From CAZXTR01 sp964643615 (GTDB lineage Bacteria; Pseudomonadota; Alphaproteobacteria; CAAHEQ01; UBA3637), in the NCBI GenBank assembly GCA_964643615.1, contig CAZXTR010000007.1, positions 1 through 33,080 on the forward strand: a stretch of 33,080 bases of DNA, given 5' to 3'. The notes beneath the pieces are model-generated. The model saw nothing but the letters and a program-made list of their open reading frames with translations. It was not told where the DNA came from and did not search any database. Below, piece after piece: positions 7,790-17,712 of this stretch; position 1 is the stretch's first letter, and each line of letters starts with the position of its first letter. The position numbers were made by a program, and so were the translations under genes.

Positions 7790-10700
7790 CTATTCAAAAA
7801 CGTTACGAATAACACCCGGGGTCAAAAGACTGGACGGAGAAAAGCTCACCTCGGGGTTTCGTAGCACACCAAGGACATGAAAAGAAAGTCCTATCAAACC
7901 ACCTCCTTCATCTCCTACAAAAACGCGACCAACAAACGGGATTTTACCAAGTAAACTATTAATCAGATAGGCCGGAATAACGCTTCCTTTTAAATCAATT
8001 GTATCCATGGTAATTGTTCCTTTGAACGTCAAACCCAAATCCGTCCCAGAAGCTACACCATCTTTGATTGTCAATACATGTTGCGAAGAAAATTCAAAAG
8101 GAATATTTGCTTTTTTAAAATCAATCGTATCATTTGAAAATGCGTTTAAAATCCCTAAAATAGTCGCAGCTTTCATCAAAAAAGAAACATCTGTTAGTTG
8201 ATATTTTTTCACAGACAAAATCCCATTAAGCTCACCTTTTGAATTTTGTTCTATATCGGATTTTAAAACGCCTCCTTTAAAATGCTCTGTTACCCCCATG
8301 ATTTTTAAGATGTGCCCTATATCCGGTGAAGAAACGTACAGATCTTTACCTTTTACTAAGTCGGCGGACAAATAATTTTCATTTGCTTTGGCATACACAT
8401 TTATTTTATGCCACAAACCTTTGTTTTTTTCCAATTCGATAGAAACTTGTTCAAAAGGTTGCTTTGATAAAAATAATTTTTTTAAATAAGCAGAAATTTG
8501 AATCTGTGAAGGGACGATTTTCAACGACTTATTTTCTTGCTCGTCTTTCGATTTAAGCCATTCATGATGAACAAAGCCAGATATATCTAAACTATCCCCA
8601 TCAATTGATAAGGAAAAAGATTTTTTATCTTTTTCCGAAAACAATATCGATGCTTGCGTTTTTGGGGCACGCACAACAGGCAAATGTAAAATTGTACCTT
8701 GAGAAAGCTCGGCATTCCCTCGAATTTCGACATTTTCTTTAGGAACAAGAAAGGAAAACAAAGGCATTTGCAATAAATCACCATCTTTAAAAATGAATTG
8801 GACCTCTGCCGACGCCGCTTGATTGGCCTTTTTAGTATAAGACAAAGGCCATAGAGCAACTTCAGAGGCCATTAAGTCCGTCTTTATGTTAATTTGAGAA
8901 ATACCAGAATTATATTGTTGTAAAGATAAATCAGCGCGAAGGTTTCCTTTAATAAGACCTTCAAAGAAGGGATTATAAGATTGCAATAATTGTCCATCAA
9001 ATACAGAATTAATTTGACAAGCAGTTTCAAATTTTGACGTATCTTTAAAGTTTTTTTGACACGACGCTGTTGCTGAAATTTTATCATCAAATAAAGCTGT
9101 CCCCGTTATTTTTAAACCATCATTATTGACAAATAAATTGAATTGCCCTTTGTTCAAAAGAAAAGACGTCGATGGAGCAGGTGTTGAAACATCTGATAAA
9201 TCAGCATTCACAGAAACTTGAATATCTTCAGCTTCTAAATCCTTTTCACCAGAGATGGGGAAATCCAACATCACCGCCACATCACCTGTACCATGTGTCT
9301 TTTTGGGGTTAATTTCAAAATCATCTGCAAAATAAAGAGGAGGCGAATTAATCACTTCCAACGCTTGGGATATTGGACCAACCGCCTGAATTTCCATATG
9401 TGCAAACGGATCATCTTTGTCCACATCGGTAAAATTTAATACAGCACTTTTTAATTTTAAATCCCCGATATGGCCTTGCGTTGCATCAATATCAACTCGG
9501 TTTAACTGCAAAGTCACCTGCCCATCAACATTTTCGACAGCAGGCATTGTGTCAACATAACGCACTGTTGCGCCTTTAACTTGCAGCACGCCCATAACTT
9601 TCAACAACTTTTCCCCAAACAGCGTCAAAACAAAATGAGAATTTGTCACCATACCTTTGTGAATATTATTTTTCACCCAATTATACGCATTTGGACCCAA
9701 GCTAGACGGCCAAACATCTGGCACCAAGTCAATAGGCATTTGCGTCACATCTGCCGTCACAACAGTATGTACAAAACCAAAACGCCGAGAGTCTAAAAAA
9801 TCGCCAATTCCCTGAATATCAACAGCAACATTCGCTGTCGACCCTCTTACTTCTAAAAAGGATTGCGAAATAAGCAAACTTTCCAATGCAGGGGTAAAGG
9901 CTCCTTTTAACAAGGTATGGTGAACCGGATAGGTAATATCTAAAGGCTTTGGCAAATAAACATTTCCTTTTTCATTCGACGTTATTTCAAAAGAAAGAGA
10001 TTCGACCACGTGACGAGGATTTCCTTTTTTATTCAAATTAAGCTGACCTTGAACATGCCCATCAACATTCAATTGAAACCCACCAATCAAATCAGAAAAA
10101 AAACGAAATTCAGGTAATTTTAGGTTTTTAAAAGCACCATCAAAAGTCAATATTTTGCTTCTTTGATGATAAAATCCATCCAATTTAACTAGGGAAGATA
10201 GTGTGCCCCCCCCTATTTGAACAACGCTTTTAACCGAAGCATCATCTGCCCAATTTCTTTTTAACAAAAAATCTACCCGAGACAAGTTGAATGGTTCTTG
10301 CCCTTTGCGCTCCAAAGTAACCTGACCTTCTTCAATAACAATATCCTCCAAAGACAATATCGTAGGTAACAACGCATCAAAAGATTGATCAGAAGAGGAA
10401 ACAAATGAAGATTTTGAATCGTCTGGGTTTAAAATTAAGGACAAATAAGGTCGATTCAATTCCACAGAAGTCGGAACAAATTCTCCGTTTAATAACCTAT
10501 ACAAGCTGAAAGAAATATACCCTTCAGGAATAGACGCCAACACAGAATCATCTGGGCGAACAACTTTTAAATCGGCGACAGTGATATCAACTAATCGCCC
10601 TCTTTTTAACCCGAGACCCAAATAAACCTTACCTATTTGCACGGTTAAACCCGAATTTTTTGGAGTTAAAACGTCGGACAACACAGGCGTTAAATATTTC

Positions 10701-10825
10701 AATTCAACCGGCGTTTTGGCCAACCGAATAAACGCTAACACAAAAAGGACAAAAGAAAAAGCAAGCGCAATTTCAATGCTTTTTGTAATAAATTTTAACA
10801 AAAGTCGAAAACATTTCTTTTTCAT
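7790..10825 (-). CDS. AsmA/YhdP-like large envelope protein (DUF3971-type)
   Basis: A 1011-aa protein with one N-terminal membrane helix (about 15-34) and a very long beta-rich remainder. Near the N-terminus are repeated strands such as LTVQIGKVYLGLGLKRGRL. The C-terminal 150 residues (LNGILSVKKYQL, FLMKAATILGILNAF, LGKIPFVGRVFVGDEGGGL) resemble the AsmA C-terminal region of the YhdP group. Related proteins form beta-grooves bridging inner and outer membrane and are linked to phospholipid transport. The frame stays open 29 codons further upstream. I chose the ATG at 10825 because it overlaps the pit stop by 1 nt (TAATG), has AAAGGTTC before it, and leaves the hydrophobic helix at the N-terminus. 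Confidence 0.82.
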   Translation of the reverse strand: MKKKCFRLLLKFITKSIEIALAFSFVLFVLAFIRLAKTPVELKYLTPVLSDVLTPKNSGLTVQIGKVYLGLGLKRGRLVDITVADLKVVRPDDSVLASIPEGYISFSLYRLLNGEFVPTSVELNRPYLSLILNPDDSKSSFVSSSDQSFDALLPTILSLEDIVIEEGQVTLERKGQEPFNLSRVDFLLKRNWADDASVKSVVQIGGGTLSSLVKLDGFYHQRSKILTFDGAFKNLKLPEFRFFSDLIGGFQLNVDGHVQGQLNLNKKGNPRHVVESLSFEITSNEKGNVYLPKPLDITYPVHHTLLKGAFTPALESLLISQSFLEVRGSTANVAVDIQGIGDFLDSRRFGFVHTVVTADVTQMPIDLVPDVWPSSLGPNAYNWVKNNIHKGMVTNSHFVLTLFGEKLLKVMGVLQVKGATVRYVDTMPAVENVDGQVTLQLNRVDIDATQGHIGDLKLKSAVLNFTDVDKDDPFAHMEIQAVGPISQALEVINSPPLYFADDFEINPKKTHGTGDVAVMLDFPISGEKDLEAEDIQVSVNADLSDVSTPAPSTSFLLNKGQFNLFVNNDGLKITGTALFDDKISATASCQKNFKDTSKFETACQINSVFDGQLLQSYNPFFEGLIKGNLRADLSLQQYNSGISQINIKTDLMASEVALWPLSYTKKANQAASAEVQFIFKDGDLLQMPLFSFLVPKENVEIRGNAELSQGTILHLPVVRAPKTQASILFSEKDKKSFSLSIDGDSLDISGFVHHEWLKSKDEQENKSLKIVPSQIQISAYLKKLFLSKQPFEQVSIELEKNKGLWHKINVYAKANENYLSADLVKGKDLYVSSPDIGHILKIMGVTEHFKGGVLKSDIEQNSKGELNGILSVKKYQLTDVSFLMKAATILGILNAFSNDTIDFKKANIPFEFSSQHVLTIKDGVASGTDLGLTFKGTITMDTIDLKGSVIPAYLINSLLGKIPFVGRVFVGDEGGGLIGLSFHVLGVLRNPEVSFSPSSLLTPGVIRNVFE

Positions 10826-11871
10826 TAAAGAACCTTTTGCCCGAAAACGTTTTCCATAAAAAATAACGCCAAGAAACAAACTATCGCAGAAAAAATAGGC
10901 GTCCACACCCACGCACGCATAACACGATATAAGGCATATAGTTTAAGTCCTTGTCCTTTTTTTGTCAAGGAAACACCGACTACCCCTCCAATAATCGCTC
11001 CCACACTAGACAAAGGAACCAATGGAAAGGAAATATTCAAATTATCAAAAAAACGATTCAAAGACACAGAGGAAAATAAAAACAAAACAAAAGCATGCGA
11101 CGAAACAATAATAAATGCCTCTATAGGGGACATTTTAAACATATCTTGTCCCACTGTTTGAACCACGCGTTTTGAAAACGTAAAAATTCCAATACAAATC
11201 GCAAGACTTCCCAAAAAGAATAATTGTTGCGCCGAAGATAAAATCACATTACCACCAATCATCAACGACGGTAATGAAATCGACCTCATAAAAGGCGCCA
11301 TTATATTTCCTATATTATTCGCCCCTAAACTGTACGCCGATAAAGCCCCGGCGATTAACAATCCCGTACGCGTATAAGCATCACGATACAAAAGTGGAAT
11401 AGGCCTTGCTTTTAAATAGCATTTAACCGCAAACATCATCAAAAAGGCAACCAACATCGCCAAAAACGGGCTTAAAAACCAAGCCATGATAATTTGCCCT
11501 AACAACTCAACATTCAATGATGCTTTAGAATAAAGGCTCCACCCGACAATACTTCCCACCATTGCTTGTGTAATTGAAATTGGGATACGCGCTTTTGTCA
11601 TAATCAAAATAGTTACTGACGCAGCCAGCGCCGTAACAAAAGCACCTGCCAATGTATTAATTTGGCCCAAACTTTCTAATGTTGTTGCAACTCCGCTTCC
11701 ACTACAAACTGAACCAAGAACAACAAATATACATGCAATAATAGCCGCAATTTTAAAGGAAATCATCTTTGTGCCAATAGCCGTACCAAAGACACTACTC
11801 ATATTATTGGCGCCTAAAGTCCATCCCAGAAACAATCCACTACTTAAAAAGAAAAAAGTGACAACATCCAT
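10825..11871 (-). CDS. Inorganic phosphate transporter, PiT family
   Basis: A 348-aa membrane protein with about ten hydrophobic helices. It has the two inverted signature repeats of the family: LGWTLGANNMSSVFGTAIGT near residue 15 and AYSLGANNIGNIMAPF near residue 180. PiT proteins import phosphate, usually as a metal-phosphate complex driven by a proton or sodium gradient. The start ATG shares its last base with the stop of the upstream DUF47 gene (TAATG). DUF47/PhoU-like proteins are frequent partners of PiT transporters, so the pair probably acts together. It lies inside a run of cell-envelope genes. Confidence 0.9.
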   Translation of the reverse strand: MDVVTFFFLSSGLFLGWTLGANNMSSVFGTAIGTKMISFKIAAIIACIFVVLGSVCSGSGVATTLESLGQINTLAGAFVTALAASVTILIMTKARIPISITQAMVGSIVGWSLYSKASLNVELLGQIIMAWFLSPFLAMLVAFLMMFAVKCYLKARPIPLLYRDAYTRTGLLIAGALSAYSLGANNIGNIMAPFMRSISLPSLMIGGNVILSSAQQLFFLGSLAICIGIFTFSKRVVQTVGQDMFKMSPIEAFIIVSSHAFVLFLFSSVSLNRFFDNLNISFPLVPLSSVGAIIGGVVGVSLTKKGQGLKLYALYRVMRAWVWTPIFSAIVCFLALFFMENVFGQKVL

Positions 11872-12527
11872 TAAAATGACCTTTTTACTGCCAAAACGGT
11901 TAAAATATCGGCGACATCTTCGGCGACATCCGATATTTTTTCGACTGCCGATTCAAAACCATTTAATTGTAATTTATGCGCTAATTCTATTTTAGCTTGC
12001 CTAAATATAGCTTGTTTTAATTGAGTCCCTTGCAAATCGGCTTGTTTTTCAAAAAACATTACTTTATGTAAAGTATTTTCAATATCACCATTCATTGCAA
12101 AAAAACTACGAGAAGAGGCCACTAACGCCTCAACACAGTCTATCACTGTCTGTGTCAATTCTTTAAAGGAAGGATGTAACACTTTTGGAATTTTTGGATT
12201 TTCAATAGAAAACATAAACAAAGAACTTTCAAATTTATTAATAACTCTATCCACACCTTCCAGCAATTCCAACACATCAGCGCGAGAATCTGGCAACAAA
12301 GTATGTTCATATAATTGCGCTTCCACATCGCGACGCAGTTGATCATTACGCGCTTCAAAGGCGCTCACCCCTTGAACTTTTTGATTAAATTCGTCGGTTA
12401 ATCCTTGTTCTAAAAACAAAGTAATAGCTCGTTGAAATAACAGCCCCCCTTCGGAAACATTGTTTAAAAATTCGGTAATTTTTGTATCAATTTCTTTTGT
12501 TTTTTTAAAAAAATTAAAATCTGGCAT
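11871..12527 (-). CDS. DUF47 (PhoU-like) protein, partner of Pit
   Basis: A 218-aa, largely alpha-helical cytoplasmic protein matching the DUF47/TIGR00153 family. It starts NFFKKTKEID with an FLNNVSEGGLLFQRAI helix, has FEARNDQLRRDVEAQLYEHT and DRADVLELLEGVDRVINKFE-type acidic segments, and ends in ISDVAEDVADILTVLAVKR. Members resemble PhoU and are encoded next to PiT transporters, which they are thought to regulate. The start has a near-perfect site AAGGAGGAG. It is 11 nt downstream of prfB and overlaps pit by 1 nt. Confidence 0.88.
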   Translation of the reverse strand: MPDFNFFKKTKEIDTKITEFLNNVSEGGLLFQRAITLFLEQGLTDEFNQKVQGVSAFEARNDQLRRDVEAQLYEHTLLPDSRADVLELLEGVDRVINKFESSLFMFSIENPKIPKVLHPSFKELTQTVIDCVEALVASSRSFFAMNGDIENTLHKVMFFEKQADLQGTQLKQAIFRQAKIELAHKLQLNGFESAVEKISDVAEDVADILTVLAVKRSF

Positions 12528-12538
12528 AATCTCCTCCT

Positions 12539-13652
12539 TTATTCAACAGTTTGTGTCTTAACATGAAAGGCTAAAGATGCCGTTAAAAACATATCTATTT
12601 CCCCATTTAAAACACCCTTTGTATCTGACGTTTCCGCTTGTGTCCTCAAATCTTTAATCATTTGATAGGGTTGCAAAACATAAGAACGAATTTGATGTCC
12701 CCATCCAATTTCGGATTTATTATCTTCGATAGTTTGATTTTTTGTTTCTTGTTTTTGCAATTCCATCTCATATAAGCGAGAACGCAACATCGCCCATGCT
12801 TCATCTTTATTTGCGAATTGAGAGCGTTGATTTTGACACTGAACAACAATCCCTGTTGGTAGATGAGTAATACGCACAGCACTAGACGTTTTGTTGACAT
12901 GTTGCCCACCTGCACCAGAAGCACGATACGTATCAATTCGACAATCGGACGGATTAATTTCAACATGAATAATATCATCAACAACGGGATAAACCCACAC
13001 AGACGCAAAACTTGTATGGCGTCTAGCATTTGCATCAAACGGAGAAACACGTACTAAACGGTGCACGCCGCTTTCCGTTTTAAGCCAACCATAAGCATTG
13101 TGCCCTTTAATTTTAATAATTGTTGATTTCAATCCTACTTCTTCTCCGACACTTTCTTCCATCAATTCAACGCCGAATTTATGTTTGTTCGCCCAAAAAG
13201 TATACATACGACGCAACATTTCTGCCCAATCCTGAGCCTCTGTTCCGCCTGCACCAGCATGAATTTCAACAAAAGTATCATTGCCATCAGCTTCCCCCGA
13301 TAAAAGACTTTCTAATTCTTTTTCTGAAGCTTCTTTTTTTAAAGCAATCAAATTATTTTCGACTTCAATTAAAACAGCATTATCACCCTCTTCTTCAGCC
13401 ATAGCCGCCAAAGCAATATTATCATTCAAACAATTTTCCAAATTTTGGTAAACATTTAAACGACTTTCCAAAGTGTTCTTTTCCCCCATTAACTTTTGTG
13501 CTTTTTCAGGATCCTCCCATAAATCAGGAGTCGCGGTCAAAGCGTTTAATTCAGCTAATCTATCAAAAGCACGAGGCACATCAAAGATGCCTCCTCAGCA
13601 ATTCCAACGATTGCCTAATAGATTGTTGTGCATTAATGATTTCTGCTTTCAT
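12539..13652 (-). CDS. prfB: Peptide chain release factor 2, with programmed +1 frameshift
   Basis: Two frames together encode a 370-aa RF2. The ATG at 13652 opens a 23-codon frame ending CTT-TGA (TGA at 13583-13581). Skipping the T at 13583 joins it to the long frame (GAT GTG CCT...). Just before the slip site is AGGAGG, three nt from CTT, as in the known prfB frameshift signal. The base after TGA is T. The protein has the SPF codon-recognition tripeptide (about 203-205) and the GGQ motif (about 248-250) for peptide release at UGA and UAA. Low RF2 makes ribosomes pause at UGA and shift, so RF2 controls its own synthesis. The ATG overlaps the mrcA stop by 1 nt (TAATG). A caller that ignores the shift would start at the GTG at 13579. 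Confidence 0.96.
13581..13595 (-). promoter_or_regulatory. prfB +1 frameshift signal
   Basis: On the minus strand this reads AGGAGG-CAT-CTT-TGA. The AGGAGG pairs with 16S rRNA during elongation, CTT is the slippery codon and TGA the in-frame stop. Spacing matches the established signal. Confidence 0.92.
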
Positions 13653-16081
13653 TAATAAAGCCCTCCCATTTCTGGAACGCCGTCTTGTTCGATCGGGATA
13701 ATAACTTCCTCTTCCAAAGGCACATTGCCTCCAATGACAGGCATTAATTTTTGTAAATCCGTTGATTGACGAAACGCTTCTGTAATAATCAATTCATCAC
13801 CACTTTTAGCAGGCTTCCCTGTTTTATAATTCACACGTACTAACTTCACACCTTCCGGCACACGAAAGGGAATATCAGGTTTGTTTTTTAACGCTTCAGC
13901 CATAAAATCCCGGAAGATTGGAGCGGCGACGACACCTCCCGTATCCCTTGGCCCCAAAGTTTGAGGCGTTGCAAATCCCACAAAAACACCCACAACTAAA
14001 TCAGGCGAAAATCCAATAAACCAAGTATCCACATTATTGTTGCTTGTCCCACTTTTCCCAGCCAACGTTCTTTTCACTGTTTGGGCTATTTTGCCAGTTC
14101 CTCGTTCCACGACACCTGTCATAATGTTTACCATTTGATAGGCACTTACAGGGTCTTGAATTTGCTTGCGGGCATCCAAAATAATCGGAACTTGAGCATT
14201 TGTAGCTTCAGCCGAAGAACAGTTCGGGCAGTCCCGCATATCGTGCTTATAAATTGTCTTCCCCGTTCTATCTTGGATACGATCAATTAAGTTCGGCGTA
14301 ATTTCTTTACCTCCATTAACCAACATCGCATAAGCCGTTGTCAAACGAAGTAAGGTCGTTTCTCCAGACCCTAAAGACATGGACAATAACGGGGGCAAAT
14401 CATCAGATATACCAAACTTACGCGCGTATTGTACCGTTTTTTGAATCCCCACAGCCTGAGCCAATCGCACTGTCATCAAGTTGCGTGATTTTTCAATCCC
14501 TGTGCGAAGTGTACTGGGTCCATAAAAGATTTTTGTGTAATTCCTTGGTTTCCACTTTTCCAATCCAGGTCCTTGATCCACAACCAAAGGCGCATCTAAA
14601 ATCAACGTTGATGGGGTAAAGCCAGAATCCAACGCTGTCAAATAAACAAAAGGCTTAAAAGATGAGCCTGGTTGACGTTTAGCTTGCACAGCACAATTAA
14701 ATTGCGACCGTTGGAACGACAAACCACCAACCATCGCAAGAACACGCCCCGTATGAGGATCCAACGCTACCAAAGCGCCCTCAACCAACGGATATTGACG
14801 TAATCTGTACAAAGGCAAATTTTCTTTATTAGGGCGACTTTGAACGTAAATCACATCTCCAACTGACAACACATCCGAAAGAACAGTCACTTCTTTTTCA
14901 GAAATACGACCATCTTCCAAAGCTTTTCTTGCCCATTTTAAATCTTTTAATAAAAGATATCCTGTTTCAGTTAAATTAAAAGAAATCACAGCTTGTTCAT
15001 CGTTTAATTCTGTAACAACCGCTTTGCGCCAATCTTCTGGATAATAGGAAGGTGTTTGAATTTTACCCAACGATTCGACCCAAGAGTCATCCAACGGCAA
15101 ATGTGCCACCGCCCCACGATAGCCATGTCGAATATCATAATCCATCAAACCTTTTGTCAAAGAATTCACCGCAATTTGTTGCAATAAAGGATCTAATGAC
15201 GTCCGCACCGAAAGCCCCCCATGGTAAAGCGCTTCATCGCCATAACCCTTTTCAATCATGCGACGCACCTCTTCGTTATAATAGTCGGCATTTTTAACAA
15301 GCACGCTAGGAAGTTTTTTGGTAAGAACGATAGGTTCTTTTTTGGCGCTTTCCACATCAGAATTTGTAATATAGCTATTTTCAACCATTCTATCCAACAC
15401 CCAATTGCGCCGTTCAATAGCACCTTTCATATTCGTATTGGGGTTATAGTTATTCGGCCCTTTTGGTAATGCCGCTAAAAAAGCCGTTTCAGCCAAACTT
15501 AATTCATCCAACGATTTGTCAAAATAGGCTAACCCCGCTGCTGCGACACCATAAGAGCGCAACCCTAAATAAATTTGATTCAAATAAAGTTCCATAATAT
15601 GGTCTTTATCAAAAGCGCGTTCAATCCGTCTGGCCAACAAAGCTTCTTTAATTTTACGGGAATAAGATATCTCATTAGTTAATAAAAAATTTTTAGCTAC
15701 TTGTTGCGTAATTGTCGAAGCCCCTACTAACCGTTTATCTTTACCCATATTAGATAAATTCACGACAATTGCACGTGCGACCCCTAAAAAATCAACACCT
15801 CCGTGGGAATAAAAATTTTTATCTTCTGCAGAAATAAAGGCATCTATCACTTGTTTAGGAACGACCGAAATCGGCACAAAAATACGCTTTTCTTCAGCAT
15901 ATTCGGCCAACAATTGCCCATCATTAGCATATAAACGACTAGTAATCAATGGTTCATAGACTTCTAATTGTCGATAATCGGGCAAATCTCTTGAATAATG
16001 AACAACCACAAATAAGGCCAGCCCAAGCACGACAAAACAGCCCAAGAAAAGGAGCCCAACAATTGATGATAAAAAACGCAT
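13652..16081 (-). CDS. mrcA: Penicillin-binding protein 1A (bifunctional transglycosylase/transpeptidase)
   Basis: An 809-aa class A PBP. A membrane helix (about 6-28) is followed by a GT51 glycosyltransferase domain with the catalytic Glu in EDKNFYSHGGVD (E86) and STITQQVAKNF. An OB-like insert precedes a transpeptidase domain with the active-site SSFK (about 473), SRN (about 532) and KSGT (about 676). It polymerises and crosslinks peptidoglycan at the inner membrane. I chose the ATG at 16081, which has AAAGGTTC upstream like asmA. Earlier in-frame ATGs at 16099 and 16135 lack such a site. It heads the minus-strand unit and is divergent from murA. The prfB start overlaps its stop. Confidence 0.93.
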   Translation of the reverse strand: MRFLSSIVGLLFLGCFVVLGLALFVVVHYSRDLPDYRQLEVYEPLITSRLYANDGQLLAEYAEEKRIFVPISVVPKQVIDAFISAEDKNFYSHGGVDFLGVARAIVVNLSNMGKDKRLVGASTITQQVAKNFLLTNEISYSRKIKEALLARRIERAFDKDHIMELYLNQIYLGLRSYGVAAAGLAYFDKSLDELSLAETAFLAALPKGPNNYNPNTNMKGAIERRNWVLDRMVENSYITNSDVESAKKEPIVLTKKLPSVLVKNADYYNEEVRRMIEKGYGDEALYHGGLSVRTSLDPLLQQIAVNSLTKGLMDYDIRHGYRGAVAHLPLDDSWVESLGKIQTPSYYPEDWRKAVVTELNDEQAVISFNLTETGYLLLKDLKWARKALEDGRISEKEVTVLSDVLSVGDVIYVQSRPNKENLPLYRLRQYPLVEGALVALDPHTGRVLAMVGGLSFQRSQFNCAVQAKRQPGSSFKPFVYLTALDSGFTPSTLILDAPLVVDQGPGLEKWKPRNYTKIFYGPSTLRTGIEKSRNLMTVRLAQAVGIQKTVQYARKFGISDDLPPLLSMSLGSGETTLLRLTTAYAMLVNGGKEITPNLIDRIQDRTGKTIYKHDMRDCPNCSSAEATNAQVPIILDARKQIQDPVSAYQMVNIMTGVVERGTGKIAQTVKRTLAGKSGTSNNNVDTWFIGFSPDLVVGVFVGFATPQTLGPRDTGGVVAAPIFRDFMAEALKNKPDIPFRVPEGVKLVRVNYKTGKPAKSGDELIITEAFRQSTDLQKLMPVIGGNVPLEEEVIIPIEQDGVPEMGGLY

Positions 16082-16180
16082 AAAAGAACCTTTTTTCATA
16101 TTGTTCAAAATAATGAAATTTATCTTTCTTTGCAACTTTTATTTCAAACAAACTTAAAAAGTCAAAAAAATTTTTTTTAT

Positions 16181-16209
16181 TTGAAAAAATCAAGCAAAGT
16201 CTTTATCTT
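16181..16209 (+). promoter_or_regulatory. sigma70-type promoter upstream of the small ORF and murA
   Basis: TTGAAA (16181-16186) and TATCTT (16204-16209) with a 17-nt spacer. The start point would fall at about 16216, directly at the ATG of the 53-aa ORF. Confidence 0.5.
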
Positions 16210-16216
16210 TGTTGGC

Positions 16217-16378
16217 ATGGAAAAAAAGACTCAAACGAAAACGTCCATTTCCTCTGTTTGCGATAATCCTTTAGGATTACGCCCCAAAGCATGGGCAACT
16301 TTTTTGAAAAACGCAGAACAATTGCGGCACAATTTAAAATTAAGACAAGAACAAAAGGAAAAAAGATGGAAAAAATAA
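16217..16378 (+). CDS. Small basic protein of unknown function, overlaps murA
   Basis: A 53-aa ORF, polar and basic at both ends. It has PLGLRPKAWATFLKNAEQLR in the middle and a Lys/Arg/Glu-rich helix at the end. I do not recognise a family. Its stop lies 13 nt inside murA, in another frame, so translation of the two could be coupled. There is no ribosome-binding site before the ATG, but the predicted transcription start is at the ATG itself, so leaderless translation is possible. The frame is open upstream to 16130, but those codons lie in the promoter and are unlikely to be used. It could be a chance ORF in the murA leader. Confidence 0.45.
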   Translation: MEKKTQTKTSISSVCDNPLGLRPKAWATFLKNAEQLRHNLKLRQEQKEKRWKK

Positions 16379-17634
16379 AAGTCATTGGCGGCACACCGCT
16401 CCATGGAGAAATTGAAATTAAAGGAGCAAAAAATGCCGTTTTGCCTTTAATGGCCTGCGCTTTATTAACAAACGATAAAGTCATTTTAAACAATATACCA
16501 CATTTAGCGGATATTTTAACGATGATTCAGGTTTTGGAACATTTGGGTGCAAAAATAGAATTTAAAGAAGACGTTTTAACAATACAAGCTAACAATATTC
16601 ATTGCTTTGATGCACCCTATGAACTTGTCTCCAAAATGCGAGCTTCTTTTTGGGTTTTAGGTCCTTTGTTGGGACGATTTCACCAAGCAAAAATTTCCCT
16701 GCCCGGTGGATGCGCTATTGGCACGCGCGGGGTTGACCGTCATTTGTATGCAATGGAACGACTAGGTGCAAAAATTGACATTCAAAGTGGATACGTCCTC
16801 GCCTCAACCCCGAAGGAACTTCAAGGGAACGATATTGTTTTTCAACCCACTGTTGGCGGAACAATGAACGCGCTTATGGCGGGGTGTCTTGCCAAAGGGA
16901 CAACCCGAATCATCAATGCTGCAAAAGAACCAGAAGTAACTGATTTAGCTTTGTGTTTAAACCAAATGGGCGCAAAAATTACCGGCATTGGAACAAGCGA
17001 ATTAATTATACAAGGCGTCACTTCTTTGCATGGCACAACTTACACCGTTGTATCGGACAGAATAGAGGCTATAACTTATGCAGTTGCTGCAGGTATTACA
17101 CACGGAGAACTTTTAATTAAAAAAACCCCCCTTTATTTGATTGAAAGCGTTGCAGAAACTTTGCAACAAATGGGATTAAAAATAACGGCGCATAACAATG
17201 GTTTACTTGTCAGCGGAAAAGATGTTTCATTAACCGCAACAAATATTACGACCGAAGAATTTCCTGGATTTCCAACGGATTGCCAAGCACAAGTCATGGC
17301 ATTAATGTGTTTGGCCAAAGGTACTTCTATTGTCACAGAAAATATTTTTGAAAGTCGTTTTATGCATGTCCAAGAATTAGTACGTATGGGAGCAAATATT
17401 CAGTTAAGAGGCTCGCGCACTGCCATTGTAAACGGGGTTGAAGTATTATCGGGCGCTCATGTTATGGCTTCGGATTTGCGCGCTTCTGCTGCTTTGGTAT
17501 TGGCGGGATTAGCTGGGCAAGGGGAAACACACATCCATCGTATTTACCATTTAGACCGAGGTTACGATAAATTGGATGAAAAATTGCGTCTTGTTGGCGC
17601 CAACATTGAACGATTGCCCGATACCGATTTATAA
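16366..17634 (+). CDS. murA: UDP-N-acetylglucosamine 1-carboxyvinyltransferase
   Basis: A 422-aa EPSP-synthase-fold enzyme of normal MurA length. It catalyses the first committed step of peptidoglycan synthesis: transfer of enolpyruvate from PEP to UDP-GlcNAc in the cytoplasm. Visible are the N-terminal KGAKNAVLP (K22), the catalytic loop PGGCAIGTRGVD with Cys at C116 (the residue attacked by fosfomycin), VGGTMNALM, and the C-terminal HIHRIYHLDRGYD. The ATG at 16366 follows AAAAGGA. A longer in-frame start at 16291 would add a basic tail not seen in the family. Confidence 0.95.
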   Translation: MEKIKVIGGTPLHGEIEIKGAKNAVLPLMACALLTNDKVILNNIPHLADILTMIQVLEHLGAKIEFKEDVLTIQANNIHCFDAPYELVSKMRASFWVLGPLLGRFHQAKISLPGGCAIGTRGVDRHLYAMERLGAKIDIQSGYVLASTPKELQGNDIVFQPTVGGTMNALMAGCLAKGTTRIINAAKEPEVTDLALCLNQMGAKITGIGTSELIIQGVTSLHGTTYTVVSDRIEAITYAVAAGITHGELLIKKTPLYLIESVAETLQQMGLKITAHNNGLLVSGKDVSLTATNITTEEFPGFPTDCQAQVMALMCLAKGTSIVTENIFESRFMHVQELVRMGANIQLRGSRTAIVNGVEVLSGAHVMASDLRASAALVLAGLAGQGETHIHRIYHLDRGYDKLDEKLRLVGANIERLPDTDL

Positions 17635-17712
17635 ATAACTTCTTACTTTTTCATAAAATAAAAAACGGGCTCGTGCAAAAACACAACACAAATGCAGATT
17701 TATTAAAATGAA

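Noticed and set aside
12539..13579. RF2 read as a 346-aa protein starting at GTG 13579
   Set aside because: The frameshift signal and upstream in-frame RF2 residues show this is a truncated view.
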